A DNA stretch of 24,290 nt. It comes from Pseudomonadota bacterium. Lineage in GTDB: Bacteria; Pseudomonadota; Gammaproteobacteria; Xanthomonadales; Marinicellaceae. This document shows positions 1 to 7,677 of this stretch, one piece after another. The stretch is from the NCBI GenBank assembly GCA_008501575.1, contig QQUO01000047.1, positions 1 to 24,290 of the forward strand. Reading direction: 5' to 3'. The notes under the pieces are model-generated. The model searched no databases. It saw only the letters and a program-made list of their open reading frames with translations, and was not told the origin of the DNA. Each line of letters starts with the position of its first letter. Position 1 is the stretch's first letter. A program made the translations under genes and the position numbers.

Positions 1-2
1 CT

Positions 3-1517
3 GTGGAAGGTGTGGTCGATGCCATTTGGTTTAACCAGGGCGAAGTCTGTTGTGCCGGTTCACGCCTGCTGATTCAAGAATCGGTGGCGGCTCGATTTGA
101 GCAAAAACTACAAGACCGCATGAGCAAATTACGCATCGGTGATCCTTTGGATAAATCCACCGACGTTGGCGCCATTATTAACCAAGAACAACAACAAAAG
201 ATTACCGACATGGTGAACACCGGTGTTGCACAAGGCGCCCGGATATTACAAGCACCCTGCGAATTACCAAAACAGGGTTACTTTTATCCGCCGACTTTAT
301 TGGTCGATGTGGCCCCCGGTGACCTGGTGGTACAAGAAGAAATCTTTGGCCCGGTTCTGGTGGGTATGACCTTCCGCACCCCGGCTGAAGCCGTGGCACT
401 GGCCAATAACAGTCGCTATGGATTGGCCGCCACCATTTGGAGTGAGAACATTAATCTGGCTTTACACCTGGCTCCGCAAATGCAGGCCGGTGTGGTGTGG
501 ATTAACTGCGCCAACCAATTCGATGCCGCCGCCGGTTTTGGTGGTGTCAAAGAATCGGGCTTTGGCCGTGAAGGTGGTTTTGAAGGTCTGTTTGAATACC
601 TGAAACCAGGCGAACAATTCAACGCCAGGAAAGCCCCCCAAAAGAAAACAAAAGCCGTCGGTGACAGCCATGTCAGCGATGCCATGGACACCACCCCAAA
701 AATGTACATTGGTGGTAAGCAAGTGCGCCCCGATGGCGGTTATTCCTATTCAGTATTAGACGCCAAAGGCAACACCATCACCCAGGCAGGTTTAGGTAAC
801 CGCAAAGACGTGCGTAATGCTGTGGAAGCGGCGGCAAACGCAGACCAATGGTCAAAAATGACCGCCTACCAACGCCAGCAAGTGCTGTATTTCCTGGCGG
901 AAAATCTGAGTTTACGAAAAGACGAATTTATCGACCGCTTAAAGGACTTTGGTCACAGTCCGAGTGCCGCCAAAAAAGAAGTTGATATAAGCATTGAACG
1001 GATTAATTATTACGCCGGCTGGTGTGATAAATTTGATGGTCGGGTGCACGCTGTGCCGATGCGAGCGGTGGCCATGGCCATGCATGAACCGGTGGGGGTG
1101 ATTGGTATCACCTGCCCGGCGGAAAACCCCTTGCTGAGTTTTGTGTCCTTAATGGCACCGGCCCTGGCCATGGGTAACCGGGTGGTGATGCTGGCGGATG
1201 AAGCCTGCCCATTACCGGCGCTGGAGTTGTATCAAGTCCTCAACACTTCTGATGTACCTGCCGGCACCGTCAATATCTTATCGGGACGGCATGAAGACAT
1301 GTTATCAACATTGGCGGGACACTTAAATCTCGATGCCTTGTGGTATTTCGGTGACCAAACAGGTGCCACTTTGGTGGAGCATGAATCTGCATTAAACCTG
1401 AAACGCACATGGACCCACACAGCATCCAAAGACTGGACTTCAAATAAAGCCCAAAACAAAACCTTTTTACGCCACAGTGTGGAAGTTAAAAACATCTGGA
1501 CACCGTACGGCGAATAA
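3..1517 (+). CDS. ALDH16-type aldehyde dehydrogenase, 5' end outside the window
   Basis: NAD(P)-dependent oxidation of an aldehyde to its acid. The window enters the gene inside the first ALDH domain. The visible reading frame begins just upstream of the catalytic-cysteine motif NQGEVCCAGSR (nucleophile about residue 16 of the visible part), followed by the EEIFGPVL motif; the general-base Glu lies upstream, off the window. After a linker (about residues 210-235) a second ALDH-like unit begins at MYIGGKQV. It has no recognisable catalytic cysteine, so it is a degenerate second domain. That arrangement is typical of ALDH16 (bacterial members keep the active first domain and use the second structurally). 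Purine nucleoside phosphorylase follows after 11 bp and thymidine phosphorylase lies further on, so a role in deoxyribonucleoside catabolism is likely, for example oxidising acetaldehyde released by deoxyribose-phosphate aldolase. That aldolase is not visible here and the substrate is inferred. Confidence 0.88.
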   Translation: MEGVVDAIWFNQGEVCCAGSRLLIQESVAARFEQKLQDRMSKLRIGDPLDKSTDVGAIINQEQQQKITDMVNTGVAQGARILQAPCELPKQGYFYPPTLLVDVAPGDLVVQEEIFGPVLVGMTFRTPAEAVALANNSRYGLAATIWSENINLALHLAPQMQAGVVWINCANQFDAAAGFGGVKESGFGREGGFEGLFEYLKPGEQFNARKAPQKKTKAVGDSHVSDAMDTTPKMYIGGKQVRPDGGYSYSVLDAKGNTITQAGLGNRKDVRNAVEAAANADQWSKMTAYQRQQVLYFLAENLSLRKDEFIDRLKDFGHSPSAAKKEVDISIERINYYAGWCDKFDGRVHAVPMRAVAMAMHEPVGVIGITCPAENPLLSFVSLMAPALAMGNRVVMLADEACPLPALELYQVLNTSDVPAGTVNILSGRHEDMLSTLAGHLNLDALWYFGDQTGATLVEHESALNLKRTWTHTASKDWTSNKAQNKTFLRHSVEVKNIWTPYGE

Positions 1518-1528
1518 CGGATTAAATC

Positions 1529-2359
1529 ATGACAAAAAGAACAGACTTATTAAGCGAAGAACACCGTGCTGCAGCACGTATCATTGATGATGCCTGTGGC
1601 GACCTATGCCCCAAAGTGACGCTTATCTTAGGCTCCGGACTGGGTAAAGTTAGCGAAGCCGTTGATGTCATCGCAACCCTGGATTACAGCGATCTTCCCG
1701 GCTTTCCCGAACTCGGTGTTGGTGGTCATAACGGTACATTATCGATTGTCACCCTCGATGGTCATCCTTTGATTGTCTTAAATGGTCGCTGTCATTATTA
1801 TGAAAACGGGGATGCCTCAGCCATGGCACCCATCATCGGCGCCTTAAAAGCCTCAGCCATCGAAACCCTGATTATCACCAATGCCGCCGGCTCCCTACTA
1901 AACCAAGTCCCCGGCTCCATTATGCTGATTAAAGACTACCTGAATTTCACCGGCCGCTCACCGCTATTTGGCAGTCCCAGTGATTTGCGGTTTGTCAATA
2001 TGGCCAATGCTTACGATGCCCAATTTCGCTATTATTTTAAACAAATCGCCAAACAACATGATATCCCACTGGCGCAAGGCGTCTATGCCTGGATGGCCGG
2101 CCCACAATTTGAAACCCCTGCAGAAATTAAAGCCATTCGCCAACTTGGCGCCGATGCCGTCGGCATGTCCACCGTGCCGGAAACCATCCTGGCCCGTTAT
2201 CACGGCATGAAAGTCGCCGGACTTTCCGTCATCACCAATTACGGCGCCGGCATGGACGACGGCGGCATCAGCCACGACCAAACCCTCAGCTACGCCCCCA
2301 AAGCCGCCCACAACATGAAACAACTGATCGCCGGCTTCCTAGACCATTACTACGCCTAA
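1529..2359 (+). CDS. Purine nucleoside phosphorylase, trimeric (PunA/XapA) type
   Basis: Cleaves purine (deoxy)nucleosides with phosphate to the free base and (deoxy)ribose-1-phosphate in the cytoplasm. The 276 residues match the usual length of the low-molecular-mass trimeric family. Visible motifs are GSGLG (35-39, phosphate site), GHNG (about 66-69), TNAAGS (117-122), GPQFET (191-196), VGMSTVPE (211-218) and TNYGAG (236-241), which carries the base-contacting Asn. The TNYGAG form resembles xanthosine phosphorylase XapA more than the TNLAAG of animal-like PNPs, so purine specificity is open. It starts 11 bp after the ALDH stop and is probably cotranscribed. The pentose phosphate product would feed the same pathway as the thymidine phosphorylase encoded 1.2 kb downstream. 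Confidence 0.93.
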   Translation: MTKRTDLLSEEHRAAARIIDDACGDLCPKVTLILGSGLGKVSEAVDVIATLDYSDLPGFPELGVGGHNGTLSIVTLDGHPLIVLNGRCHYYENGDASAMAPIIGALKASAIETLIITNAAGSLLNQVPGSIMLIKDYLNFTGRSPLFGSPSDLRFVNMANAYDAQFRYYFKQIAKQHDIPLAQGVYAWMAGPQFETPAEIKAIRQLGADAVGMSTVPETILARYHGMKVAGLSVITNYGAGMDDGGISHDQTLSYAPKAAHNMKQLIAGFLDHYYA

Positions 2360-2423
2360 ATAGATTTAGGTGTGCCGTGTGAGCAGGACGCGGAAACGGC
2401 GACATAAGAAAATATTCAAACTG

Positions 2424-2567
2424 CGACGTCTTCGGGCACCGACCCGGAGACCCATCTTTAATAACTGAAGATAAATAATCTTAAAATACCCTTAAATAAA
2501 TGCAGTAAAAGCTTCGCTTTTGCTCACTAGGTGAACTGGATCCCCGTGTCGTGGCACGAGGACGTCG
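2424..2567 (+). repeat. MITE-like structured repeat element, copy A
   Basis: This 144-bp element occupies most of the gap between purine nucleoside phosphorylase (ends 2359) and the reverse antitoxin gene (ends 2675). Left arm 2424-2454 starts CGACGTCTTCGGGCACCGAC; right arm 2537-2567 ends GGCACGAGGACGTCG. The reverse complement of the right arm matches the left at 24 of 31 positions. Between them is an 82-nt AT-rich spacer ending in two triloop hairpins: AAAAGC-TTC-GCTTTT (2508-2522), and one at 2523-2537 with loop TAG (five of six pairs, G-C, T-A, C-G, A-T, C-G). A second copy lies inverted at 13738-13904. No flanking target duplication is evident, but GTGAGCAGG(A/C)CG occurs on both sides (2379-2390 and 2578-2589). 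No open reading frame or transposase is inside. The rest of the 2360-2674 gap holds the hairpins listed next. Confidence 0.8.
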
Positions 2568-2580
2568 GGTGTGTGGCGTG

Positions 2581-2617
2581 AGCAGGCCGAAATTGTTCCC
2601 GACAATTACCTGCTTTT
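2581..2617 (+). terminator. Possible rho-independent terminator on the + strand, with a second hairpin abutting it
   Basis: AGCAGG (2581-2586) pairs with CCTGCT (2609-2614), and inside it AATTGT (2591-2596) pairs with ACAATT (2602-2607) around loop TCCCG. A short T run (2614-2617) follows. On the + strand this could end transcripts running from purine nucleoside phosphorylase, though it is about 220 bp past that stop. It is directly followed by another palindrome, CCCACAT-CC-ATGTGGG (2618-2633), close to the end of the reverse antitoxin gene. The inner stem is AT-rich and the T tract short, so efficiency is uncertain. Confidence 0.4.
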
Positions 2618-2674
2618 CCCACATCCATGTGGGTCGAAGAAAAAATTAATATGAACTAGTCAATTCACCCAACA

Positions 2675-2947
2675 TTAAGCAGCAATATTAATCGAAATAC
2701 TCAGACCCAACCTGGTGGCGAAATCGACCAACATATCCAGTCTAAAATTATTAATTTTACCTTTTTTTAAAGCGGATACCCGTGGTTGAGTAGTGGCTAA
2801 CAGCTTTGCAATATCGGCTTGCGTTAATTGTTTTTGATCAAGCACAGCATTAATCTCAATCATAAGTTGAGAACGTAACTTCAAGTTTTCTTGTCTTACG
2901 GGATCTTCTTCAAGTGCATCCCAAACACTATTAAATTCAGTCGCCAT
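2675..2947 (-). CDS. higA: HigA-type antitoxin, XRE family helix-turn-helix
   Basis: Antitoxin and transcriptional autoregulator of the toxin encoded just upstream. The 90 residues consist of a polar N-terminal part (1-35) and an XRE helix-turn-helix with the pattern LTQADIAKLLATTQPRVSAL (about 41-60), followed by helices ending in GLSISINIAA. This is the HTH_37 style of antitoxins paired with Gp49-like HigB toxins. Its ATG (2947-2945) overlaps the toxin stop by one base (TAATG), so translation is coupled. The toxin-first order is the normal HigBA order, the reverse of most type II modules. It would neutralise the toxin and repress the promoter at 3300-3328. It is encoded against the flanking nucleoside genes, suggesting later insertion. 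Confidence 0.86.
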   Translation of the reverse strand: MATEFNSVWDALEEDPVRQENLKLRSQLMIEINAVLDQKQLTQADIAKLLATTQPRVSALKKGKINNFRLDMLVDFATRLGLSISINIAA

Positions 2948-3273
2948 TAGGGCATCTCCTGGGTGATAGTTTTTAATCTTTGCCTAATAATATCCAAATC
3001 GCTTTTTGTTATTTTTTGAGTTTTCTTTTTAAATGCATGTAAAACAAAGATTGTCTCTACATATTTAACAACATAAATAACCCGATAAATACCTGTCACA
3101 TCCTTAATTCGGATTTCTCGGACACCGAATCCCATGTTTTTAATAACCTTCCAGTCATTTGGATCATAACCTCTTTGCAACCTATCCAACTGATAGCCAG
3201 CTTCACGCTTGGTATCAACGGGAAATTGTTTTAAATCATCAAGCGATTTGCCAACAAAGGAAATTTTTCTCAT
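2947..3273 (-). CDS. higB: HigB-type toxin, RelE superfamily (phage Gp49-like)
   Basis: Predicted ribosome-associated mRNA endonuclease. The chosen ATG at 3273 gives 108 residues starting MRKISFVGKSLDDLKQFP, the usual start of this family. The upstream TTG at 3294 adds seven residues but lies at the predicted transcription start, so I rejected it. Family landmarks are the AGYQLDRLQRG segment, DWKVIKNMGFGVREIRI, the hydrophobic strand GIYRVIYVVKYVETIFVLHA and a lysine-rich FKKKTQK end with C-terminal helix. These match Gp49-like HigB proteins. Arg and Lys residues in the second half would be the catalytic or RNA-binding positions. It is cotranscribed with the antitoxin from a well-formed promoter just upstream. 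Toxicity has not been shown; the pair is called from sequence and gene order. Confidence 0.88.
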   Translation of the reverse strand: MRKISFVGKSLDDLKQFPVDTKREAGYQLDRLQRGYDPNDWKVIKNMGFGVREIRIKDVTGIYRVIYVVKYVETIFVLHAFKKKTQKITKSDLDIIRQRLKTITQEMP

Positions 3274-3299
3274 AAAAGCAGATCTATATCTCAAACATA

Positions 3300-3328
3300 A
3301 TTATATATGTAGATGTATAATAGTTCAA
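3300..3328 (-). promoter_or_regulatory. Sigma-70 promoter for higBA
   Basis: On the reverse strand TTGAAC (3328-3323) is separated by exactly 17 bp from a perfect TATAAT (3305-3300). Transcription would start near 3293, about 20 nt before the toxin ATG at 3273. This argues against the in-frame TTG at 3294 as start codon. The surrounding AT-rich sequence probably also holds the autoregulatory operator, but I see no convincing long palindrome. Confidence 0.7.
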
Positions 3329-3433
3329 GTGTTTGTATTATGGAATATATAAAAACTATCAATTTCCGTGTTTTAAGAGCATTGCATCTATTGAAAAAGA
3401 ACCAGATTGAATGAGATCCCTCGGCTTCGCTCG

Positions 3434-3503
3434 CCGCCATGGATGGCGGTGTGTCACGTTAAAATGGATAGATAGTAACCGGGACGACAACGGGTGTCGT
3501 CCC
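3434..3503. repeat. Two strong palindromes upstream of thymidine phosphorylase
   Basis: CCGCCAT-GG-ATGGCGG (3434-3449) and GGGACGACA-ACGGG-TGTCGTCCC (3481-3503, perfect 9-bp stem) lie in the 292-bp gap between the toxin start and the deoA start. Neither is followed by a T tract, so simple terminators are unlikely. The first has the same CATNNATG core as the palindrome at 2618-2633. They may be REP-like dispersed palindromes or leader structures of the deoA transcript. Confidence 0.5.
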
Positions 3504-3565
3504 CGCTCGCACAATCCCTCCCAATCCGCTAAAATACCTGTTTAAACGAAGCCCAGAAAATCACC

Positions 3566-4876
3566 ATGCTGCCTCAGGAAATCATTAAAAAGAAACGCGA
3601 TGGTCAGGCCTTAAGTACCGCAGAGCTTAATGAATTTGTCCGTGGTATTACCGATGAATCGGTCACCGAAGCGCAGATTGCGGCCTTTGCCATGGCGGTG
3701 TATTTTCAGGACATGACCTTCGATGAATGCCGGGATTTTACCTTTGCCATGCAGCATTCCGGCGATACCCTGGACTGGTCGGATTGTGATTTACGCGGGC
3801 CGGTTTTAGATAAACATTCCACCGGCGGTGTTGGCGATAAAGTGTCCTTAATGCTGGCCCCCATATTAGCCGCTTGCGGTGCCCATGTGCCGATGATTTC
3901 AGGGCGTGGTTTGGGTCATACCGGCGGTACTCTGGATAAACTCGAATCTATCCCGGGCTATAACACCCACATAGATGTGGCCGAATTTAAACGCATCACC
4001 CGTCAGGTTGGTTGTTCCATTATTGGCCAAACCGCTGAATTGGCACCGGCGGATAAGCGCATCTATGCAACTCGTGATATCACCGCCACCGTTGATTGTA
4101 TTCCTCTTATCACCGCCTCGATTCTCTCGAAAAAACTCGCTGCCGGACTCGATGCCCTGATTATGGATGTGAAATGCGGTAACGGCGCCTTTGCCAATAA
4201 CCCGGACATGGCCAGGGCCCTGGCAAAAAACATCGTTAAGGTCTCACCGATTCCAACCCGCGCCTTAATCACCGACATGAACCAGGTTCTTGGTCACACC
4301 GCGGGGAATGCCGTAGAAATCCGTGAAACCATCGGTTACTTAAGACAAGACCATGTTGATGCCCGCTTGCATGAATTGGTGAAACGTCTGGCCGCAGAGT
4401 TATTGATTATGGGCAACATCGAAACAAATCTCGACAAGGCTCTCAACAAAGTACAAAACGTCCTCGACAATGGCCAAGCCGCCGAAAAATTCAGCTTTAT
4501 GACCTCCGTCCACGGCGGTCCTGCAGATTTAATGGATAATCCCGACAACTATTTAAAAGCCGCGAATATCATCGAACCCCTATTCGTAACCAAACCCGGC
4601 TATTTAACCGCCAGCAACTGCCGCGACATCGGCCTCGCCGTGGTCGAACTCGGTGGCGGACGCAAAAAATCTGCCGACCTAATCAACCACAGCGTCGGCC
4701 TCACCCAAATCGCCCCCCTCGGCACAAAACTCGACAATCAAACACCCTTGTGCTTAGTTCATGCTAAATCAAAAGAAGATTTCGAACACGCGAAAATGCA
4801 GTTATTAAAATCGATTACAGTGGGTGATAAAAAAGTTGAGATCGAGAAGTCTATTATTATTGGAGTAGTGAGATAG
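3566..4876 (+). CDS. deoA: Thymidine phosphorylase
   Basis: Phosphorolysis of thymidine (and deoxyuridine) to the base and 2-deoxyribose-1-phosphate in the cytoplasm. The 436 residues are the normal length for the DeoA homodimer. Motifs include DKHSTGGVGDK (82-92, phosphate loop) and the family signature SGRGLGHTGGTLDKLE (112-127); the start MLPQEIIKKKRDG is typical. A TAAAAT box at 3530-3535 could be the -10 of its own promoter but the -35 is poor. It complements the purine nucleoside phosphorylase upstream; both would feed deoxyribose phosphate breakdown. In many bacteria these genes sit in one deo operon. Here a reverse-strand toxin-antitoxin module and several palindromes lie between them, so deoA probably needs its own promoter. 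Confidence 0.96.
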   Translation: MLPQEIIKKKRDGQALSTAELNEFVRGITDESVTEAQIAAFAMAVYFQDMTFDECRDFTFAMQHSGDTLDWSDCDLRGPVLDKHSTGGVGDKVSLMLAPILAACGAHVPMISGRGLGHTGGTLDKLESIPGYNTHIDVAEFKRITRQVGCSIIGQTAELAPADKRIYATRDITATVDCIPLITASILSKKLAAGLDALIMDVKCGNGAFANNPDMARALAKNIVKVSPIPTRALITDMNQVLGHTAGNAVEIRETIGYLRQDHVDARLHELVKRLAAELLIMGNIETNLDKALNKVQNVLDNGQAAEKFSFMTSVHGGPADLMDNPDNYLKAANIIEPLFVTKPGYLTASNCRDIGLAVVELGGGRKKSADLINHSVGLTQIAPLGTKLDNQTPLCLVHAKSKEDFEHAKMQLLKSITVGDKKVEIEKSIIIGVVR

Positions 4877-4911
4877 TTTATAAAAATCAATTAATAAAAA
4901 TAAAATATGAT

Positions 4912-5886
4912 TTATTTTACTGAAAAATCCATATGATAATTTTCTTCATCAATTTTATAAAACTCTAAGTCGGTTCTACCGTATTTTAAAAAATGATCCA
5001 TTGTTACCAATTCACCATTAGGAACACCCAATCTATATCTAAAATATTCACCAATCAAGCTATTGTTATGTGGAGTATGAATTGCCTTGCCATTTTCTTG
5101 AGCTCTACTGCAAATCAAAATTTTTCCATCATCTGTATGAACTGTGAAATGCTGGGATCTTGGCGGGAAGAAATTAGTTTTATACACATTAGACCTAAGA
5201 GGAATATAGCCTTGATTTGGCTCTCTCCCTTTTCTTTTACCCCAATTTAAAGCAGATCTTTTTGAAATTACTCCATACTTATTTATAAATGAAATGGTAA
5301 CTTTTTCGAGCCCAAGAGCTGAATCATATGAAAAACCAGTTTCTTCCATTAAAGAACTTTTTGATTTATCTGGTTTCTGAGCTTTATAAAGGTTTATTAA
5401 CTCTTCTGCTTCAAGATGATTACAGTAAATCGACTCGTCAATTAAAGAATTGTAATATTCGTATGCCATTGAGGGATCACATTCATTAGCAACTTCACGT
5501 TGATGATTACCTACAAATGCCTTTTGCGAATAATTTGGAGAGCCACTGAAAGCTTTAACTGGCTTAGTACCGTTAATCCATGTGTATACCTTAGAATGAA
5601 CTGGAGGGCAATCTGTAAGATAACTACATGTAAAAAAACTGGAAAAGTCATCATTCATTAACTTTTGAAACCCTTTATGATTAGTATAAGAAAGCCCATC
5701 CTCACTGGTCATTCCTATTAATAAATTAATCTTTATTTTTAAATCAAGTTCTTTTAATTTTGTCGCATGGTGAAAAACCATAGCTGACGATGCATAGCCC
5801 GAAACGATATAAAGCTCTGAAGCATCGCTAACTGGCTCAATTAAAATTTTTTTAAACAAGTTATTTGTATGTAGCTTTTCAGACAT
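4912..5886 (-). CDS. NgoFVII-family type II restriction endonuclease (PLD/HKD fold)
   Basis: Predicted sequence-specific DNA endonuclease cutting through a phospholipase-D type active site, which does not need a metal ion. The N-terminal half has the PLD pattern: H97 and K99 in PPVHSKVYTW, S114/S116 and N118 in FSGSPNYSQ, and E131 in HQREVANE, comparable to the HxK, N and E residues of BfiI/NgoFVII enzymes. The C-terminal 150 residues are basic and probably bind DNA. Length is 324 residues. It begins two bases after the stop of the methyltransferase gene, so the pair forms one operon with the protective gene first. Codon use and GC are AT-rich unlike the flanking metabolic genes, which fits horizontal gain. 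Target sequence cannot be read from the protein; NgoFVII itself cuts GCSGC but that should not be transferred without evidence. Confidence 0.82.
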   Translation of the reverse strand: MSEKLHTNNLFKKILIEPVSDASELYIVSGYASSAMVFHHATKLKELDLKIKINLLIGMTSEDGLSYTNHKGFQKLMNDDFSSFFTCSYLTDCPPVHSKVYTWINGTKPVKAFSGSPNYSQKAFVGNHQREVANECDPSMAYEYYNSLIDESIYCNHLEAEELINLYKAQKPDKSKSSLMEETGFSYDSALGLEKVTISFINKYGVISKRSALNWGKRKGREPNQGYIPLRSNVYKTNFFPPRSQHFTVHTDDGKILICSRAQENGKAIHTPHNNSLIGEYFRYRLGVPNGELVTMDHFLKYGRTDLEFYKIDEENYHMDFSVK

Positions 5887-5888
5887 AT

Positions 5889-6962
5889 TTAATACTCTAA
5901 GTTAATATTATTGCTAACTGAATTATACTCAATGCCTGCAAAAGTTTTTAAAATAGAATCAAAAATTATTTTTACACCTTTTGGAGGTACTGCCATACCA
6001 ATTTGCCTTCGAACACTTTCTTTTGAACCACAAAATTCAAAAGAATCTGGAAAAGTTTGTAATCTTGCTCTTTCTCTATTTGTAAGCGCCCTGCTTTCAG
6101 ACCAATGATAGACATGTGTACCGCCTCCACCGCTTCCTGTCACTGTATAAGCTGGTTTATTTGGATGTAATCTTTTATAAATTTGGCTAATTTTTGCTCC
6201 TTTTACATTTAACTCTAATTCTTTTGGTAGTTTAGCATTGAATGCATTCTCACCGGGCTTAATATGTTTAAGCCTTTCAATCACATGTTTAGCGTGATTA
6301 GTGAATTCATTGTTAAATGCATTTTCTAAAATTGGGGGCTTTTCAAGAGCTGTCTGTGCAGTATTATCAATATTTTGAAATTCATCATTAGAAGGAACTT
6401 TAAATGATAACTCTATATCTTTTCTTATTCCTACTATAATTATTCTATGACGAGCCTGAGGAACACCGTACTCTTCAAACTTATACAAATGTGGTGTGAT
6501 GCTATATCCAGATTCCTCTAGCTCTCTTAAAATATTTTTAAATGCATTTCCTTCATTTGAGTTTCTTAGCCCGCCAACATTTTCAGCAAGAAACCATTTT
6601 GGTTTAAACATCTTCAATGCCTTAATACCGTAACTATAAAGAGGACCAAAAGTACCATCAATTCCTTTTTGTTCTCCTACCATACTAAAATCATTACAAG
6701 GAAAGCCGAATGCTAATGCGTCAATTTTTGATATATTTAATAACTTTTTGAAATCAAGTTTTCTGATATCTCTACAAATCACAGTATCCACTTTGTCTGG
6801 GCATACATTTTTTATGAATGTTTTACAGGTGTCATTATCATAATCTGTTGCCCAAGCATGAGTAATTGAATATTTTTCATTATTATTTAGGATCACAGCT
6901 TGTTTAGCAGCATAACCAATTCCACCAGGTCCACTAAATAATTCCCCAAGCTTAAAATTCAT
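5889..6962 (-). CDS. DNA (cytosine-5) methyltransferase of the restriction-modification pair
   Basis: Transfers a methyl group from S-adenosylmethionine to carbon 5 of cytosine in the target site, protecting it from the endonuclease encoded next. Motifs are in canonical order: I (GELFSGPGGIG, 6-16), IV (GFPCNDFS, 86-93, nucleophile C89), VI (ENVGGL, 127-132), VIII (QARHRIIIVG, 169-178), a variable target-recognition region about 182-285, IX (RERARLQTFPDSF) and X (QIGMAVPP). At 357 residues it is complete. Motif IV has PCN where most family members have PCQ. It starts with a plausible ribosome site (AGGAAT) at ATG 6962, and the endonuclease follows after 2 bp. No Vsr-type repair gene or controller protein is seen. 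Confidence 0.94.
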   Translation of the reverse strand: MNFKLGELFSGPGGIGYAAKQAVILNNNEKYSITHAWATDYDNDTCKTFIKNVCPDKVDTVICRDIRKLDFKKLLNISKIDALAFGFPCNDFSMVGEQKGIDGTFGPLYSYGIKALKMFKPKWFLAENVGGLRNSNEGNAFKNILRELEESGYSITPHLYKFEEYGVPQARHRIIIVGIRKDIELSFKVPSNDEFQNIDNTAQTALEKPPILENAFNNEFTNHAKHVIERLKHIKPGENAFNAKLPKELELNVKGAKISQIYKRLHPNKPAYTVTGSGGGGTHVYHWSESRALTNRERARLQTFPDSFEFCGSKESVRRQIGMAVPPKGVKIIFDSILKTFAGIEYNSVSNNINLEY

Positions 6963-7059
6963 AGATATTCCTAATATTTTGATCTCTCATAATACATTAA
7001 AGTAACTCTAAAAGCAGCCCCTATTGATAAGCCTTTTATGTTAGATAAATTTATATTAA

Positions 7060-7569
7060 TTAAGTGATATGCGCCCCATAGCGCTTGGCCATTTCTTTTC
7101 TTTTGTCGGCGTGGTACTGCGTAACATCGTAGCTTTTCAGGTGCTCCATAAAGTGTTTGAAGTTGAAATCGACGTCAATCAGTTCTTTTATTTCGGCTTT
7201 GAGAGTTTGATCTTGGCTGGTTAATAAACGTGCGACTTTTTCATTAGTGTAGATTAAGCTGTCGTCATAACGAACCATGCCGTTGTCCTCAAGTGGCTCT
7301 AAGCCTAATTTTTGGCGACGTTCGTTAACTTCTTTTTGGTAGCGTTCGCTCATCGGGTTTTCACCGCGCTTTCGGGCTTTGGCGTCTCCAAAATCATCCA
7401 TCATGTAATCATATTCTTCAGGGAACATGGTGACGTGGAACTTGGATTCGAAGCGGTTGAGGGTGTTGCGGAGTTCTTCGATGGCTTCGAAGAATTCGAT
7501 TTGCTCGGTGTTGAATTCTGCCAGGAGTTTCTGGCGGTTTTTTCGTTGTTCTTTTTCATATCGGTTCAT
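7060..7569 (-). CDS. Unrecognised small, charged, probably helical protein
   Basis: I do not recognise this 169-residue protein. It has no signal peptide or membrane segment and is rich in Glu, Lys, Arg, Asn and Gln. The N-terminal third (YEKEQRKNRQKLLAEF onward) looks like a helix or coiled coil; the middle has an acidic patch (FPEEYDYMMDDFGD) followed by a basic stretch (AKARKRGENP). The C-terminus ends in a basic helix (HADKRKEMAKRYGAHIT). A clear ribosome site (GGAG, 6 bp before ATG 7569) supports the call over the opposite-strand frames. It lies between the restriction-modification operon and a SLOG-family gene on the same strand, so it may be an accessory passenger. No function is proposed. 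Confidence 0.72.
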   Translation of the reverse strand: MNRYEKEQRKNRQKLLAEFNTEQIEFFEAIEELRNTLNRFESKFHVTMFPEEYDYMMDDFGDAKARKRGENPMSERYQKEVNERRQKLGLEPLEDNGMVRYDDSLIYTNEKVARLLTSQDQTLKAEIKELIDVDFNFKHFMEHLKSYDVTQYHADKRKEMAKRYGAHIT

Positions 7570-7630
7570 TGTTTTTCTCCTGTTATTAAGTGGATATCAA
7601 TTGAATAACTATTGCTAGTTTATTGAGGAG

Positions 7631-7653
7631 ATTCTCGTGTCAAGCACGAGAAT
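7631..7653. repeat. Perfect palindrome, REP-like
   Basis: ATTCTCGTG-TCAAG-CACGAGAAT forms a perfect 9-bp stem with a 5-nt loop in the 108-bp gap between two reverse-strand genes. There is no T tract on either strand, so it is not a canonical terminator. It has the look of dispersed palindromes of the TCATTCTCGTG type that are found in many copies in proteobacterial genomes; only one copy is visible in this window. Confidence 0.5.
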
Positions 7654-7677
7654 GACTGAGCTGTTATTTATCTTTTT

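Noticed and set aside
2379..2589. GTGAGCAGG direct repeats as target-site duplication of copy A
   Set aside because: They are 11 and 33 bp away from the element ends, and copy B has no equivalent, so they are not a simple duplication.
3274..3294. TTG at 3294 as start of the HigB toxin
   Set aside because: It lies at the predicted transcription start, and family members begin at the position of the ATG at 3273.
7312..7608. + strand frame opposite the 169-residue protein
   Set aside because: The reverse-strand frame has a good ribosome site, charged soluble composition and the same direction as its neighbours; the + frame looks like an antisense shadow.
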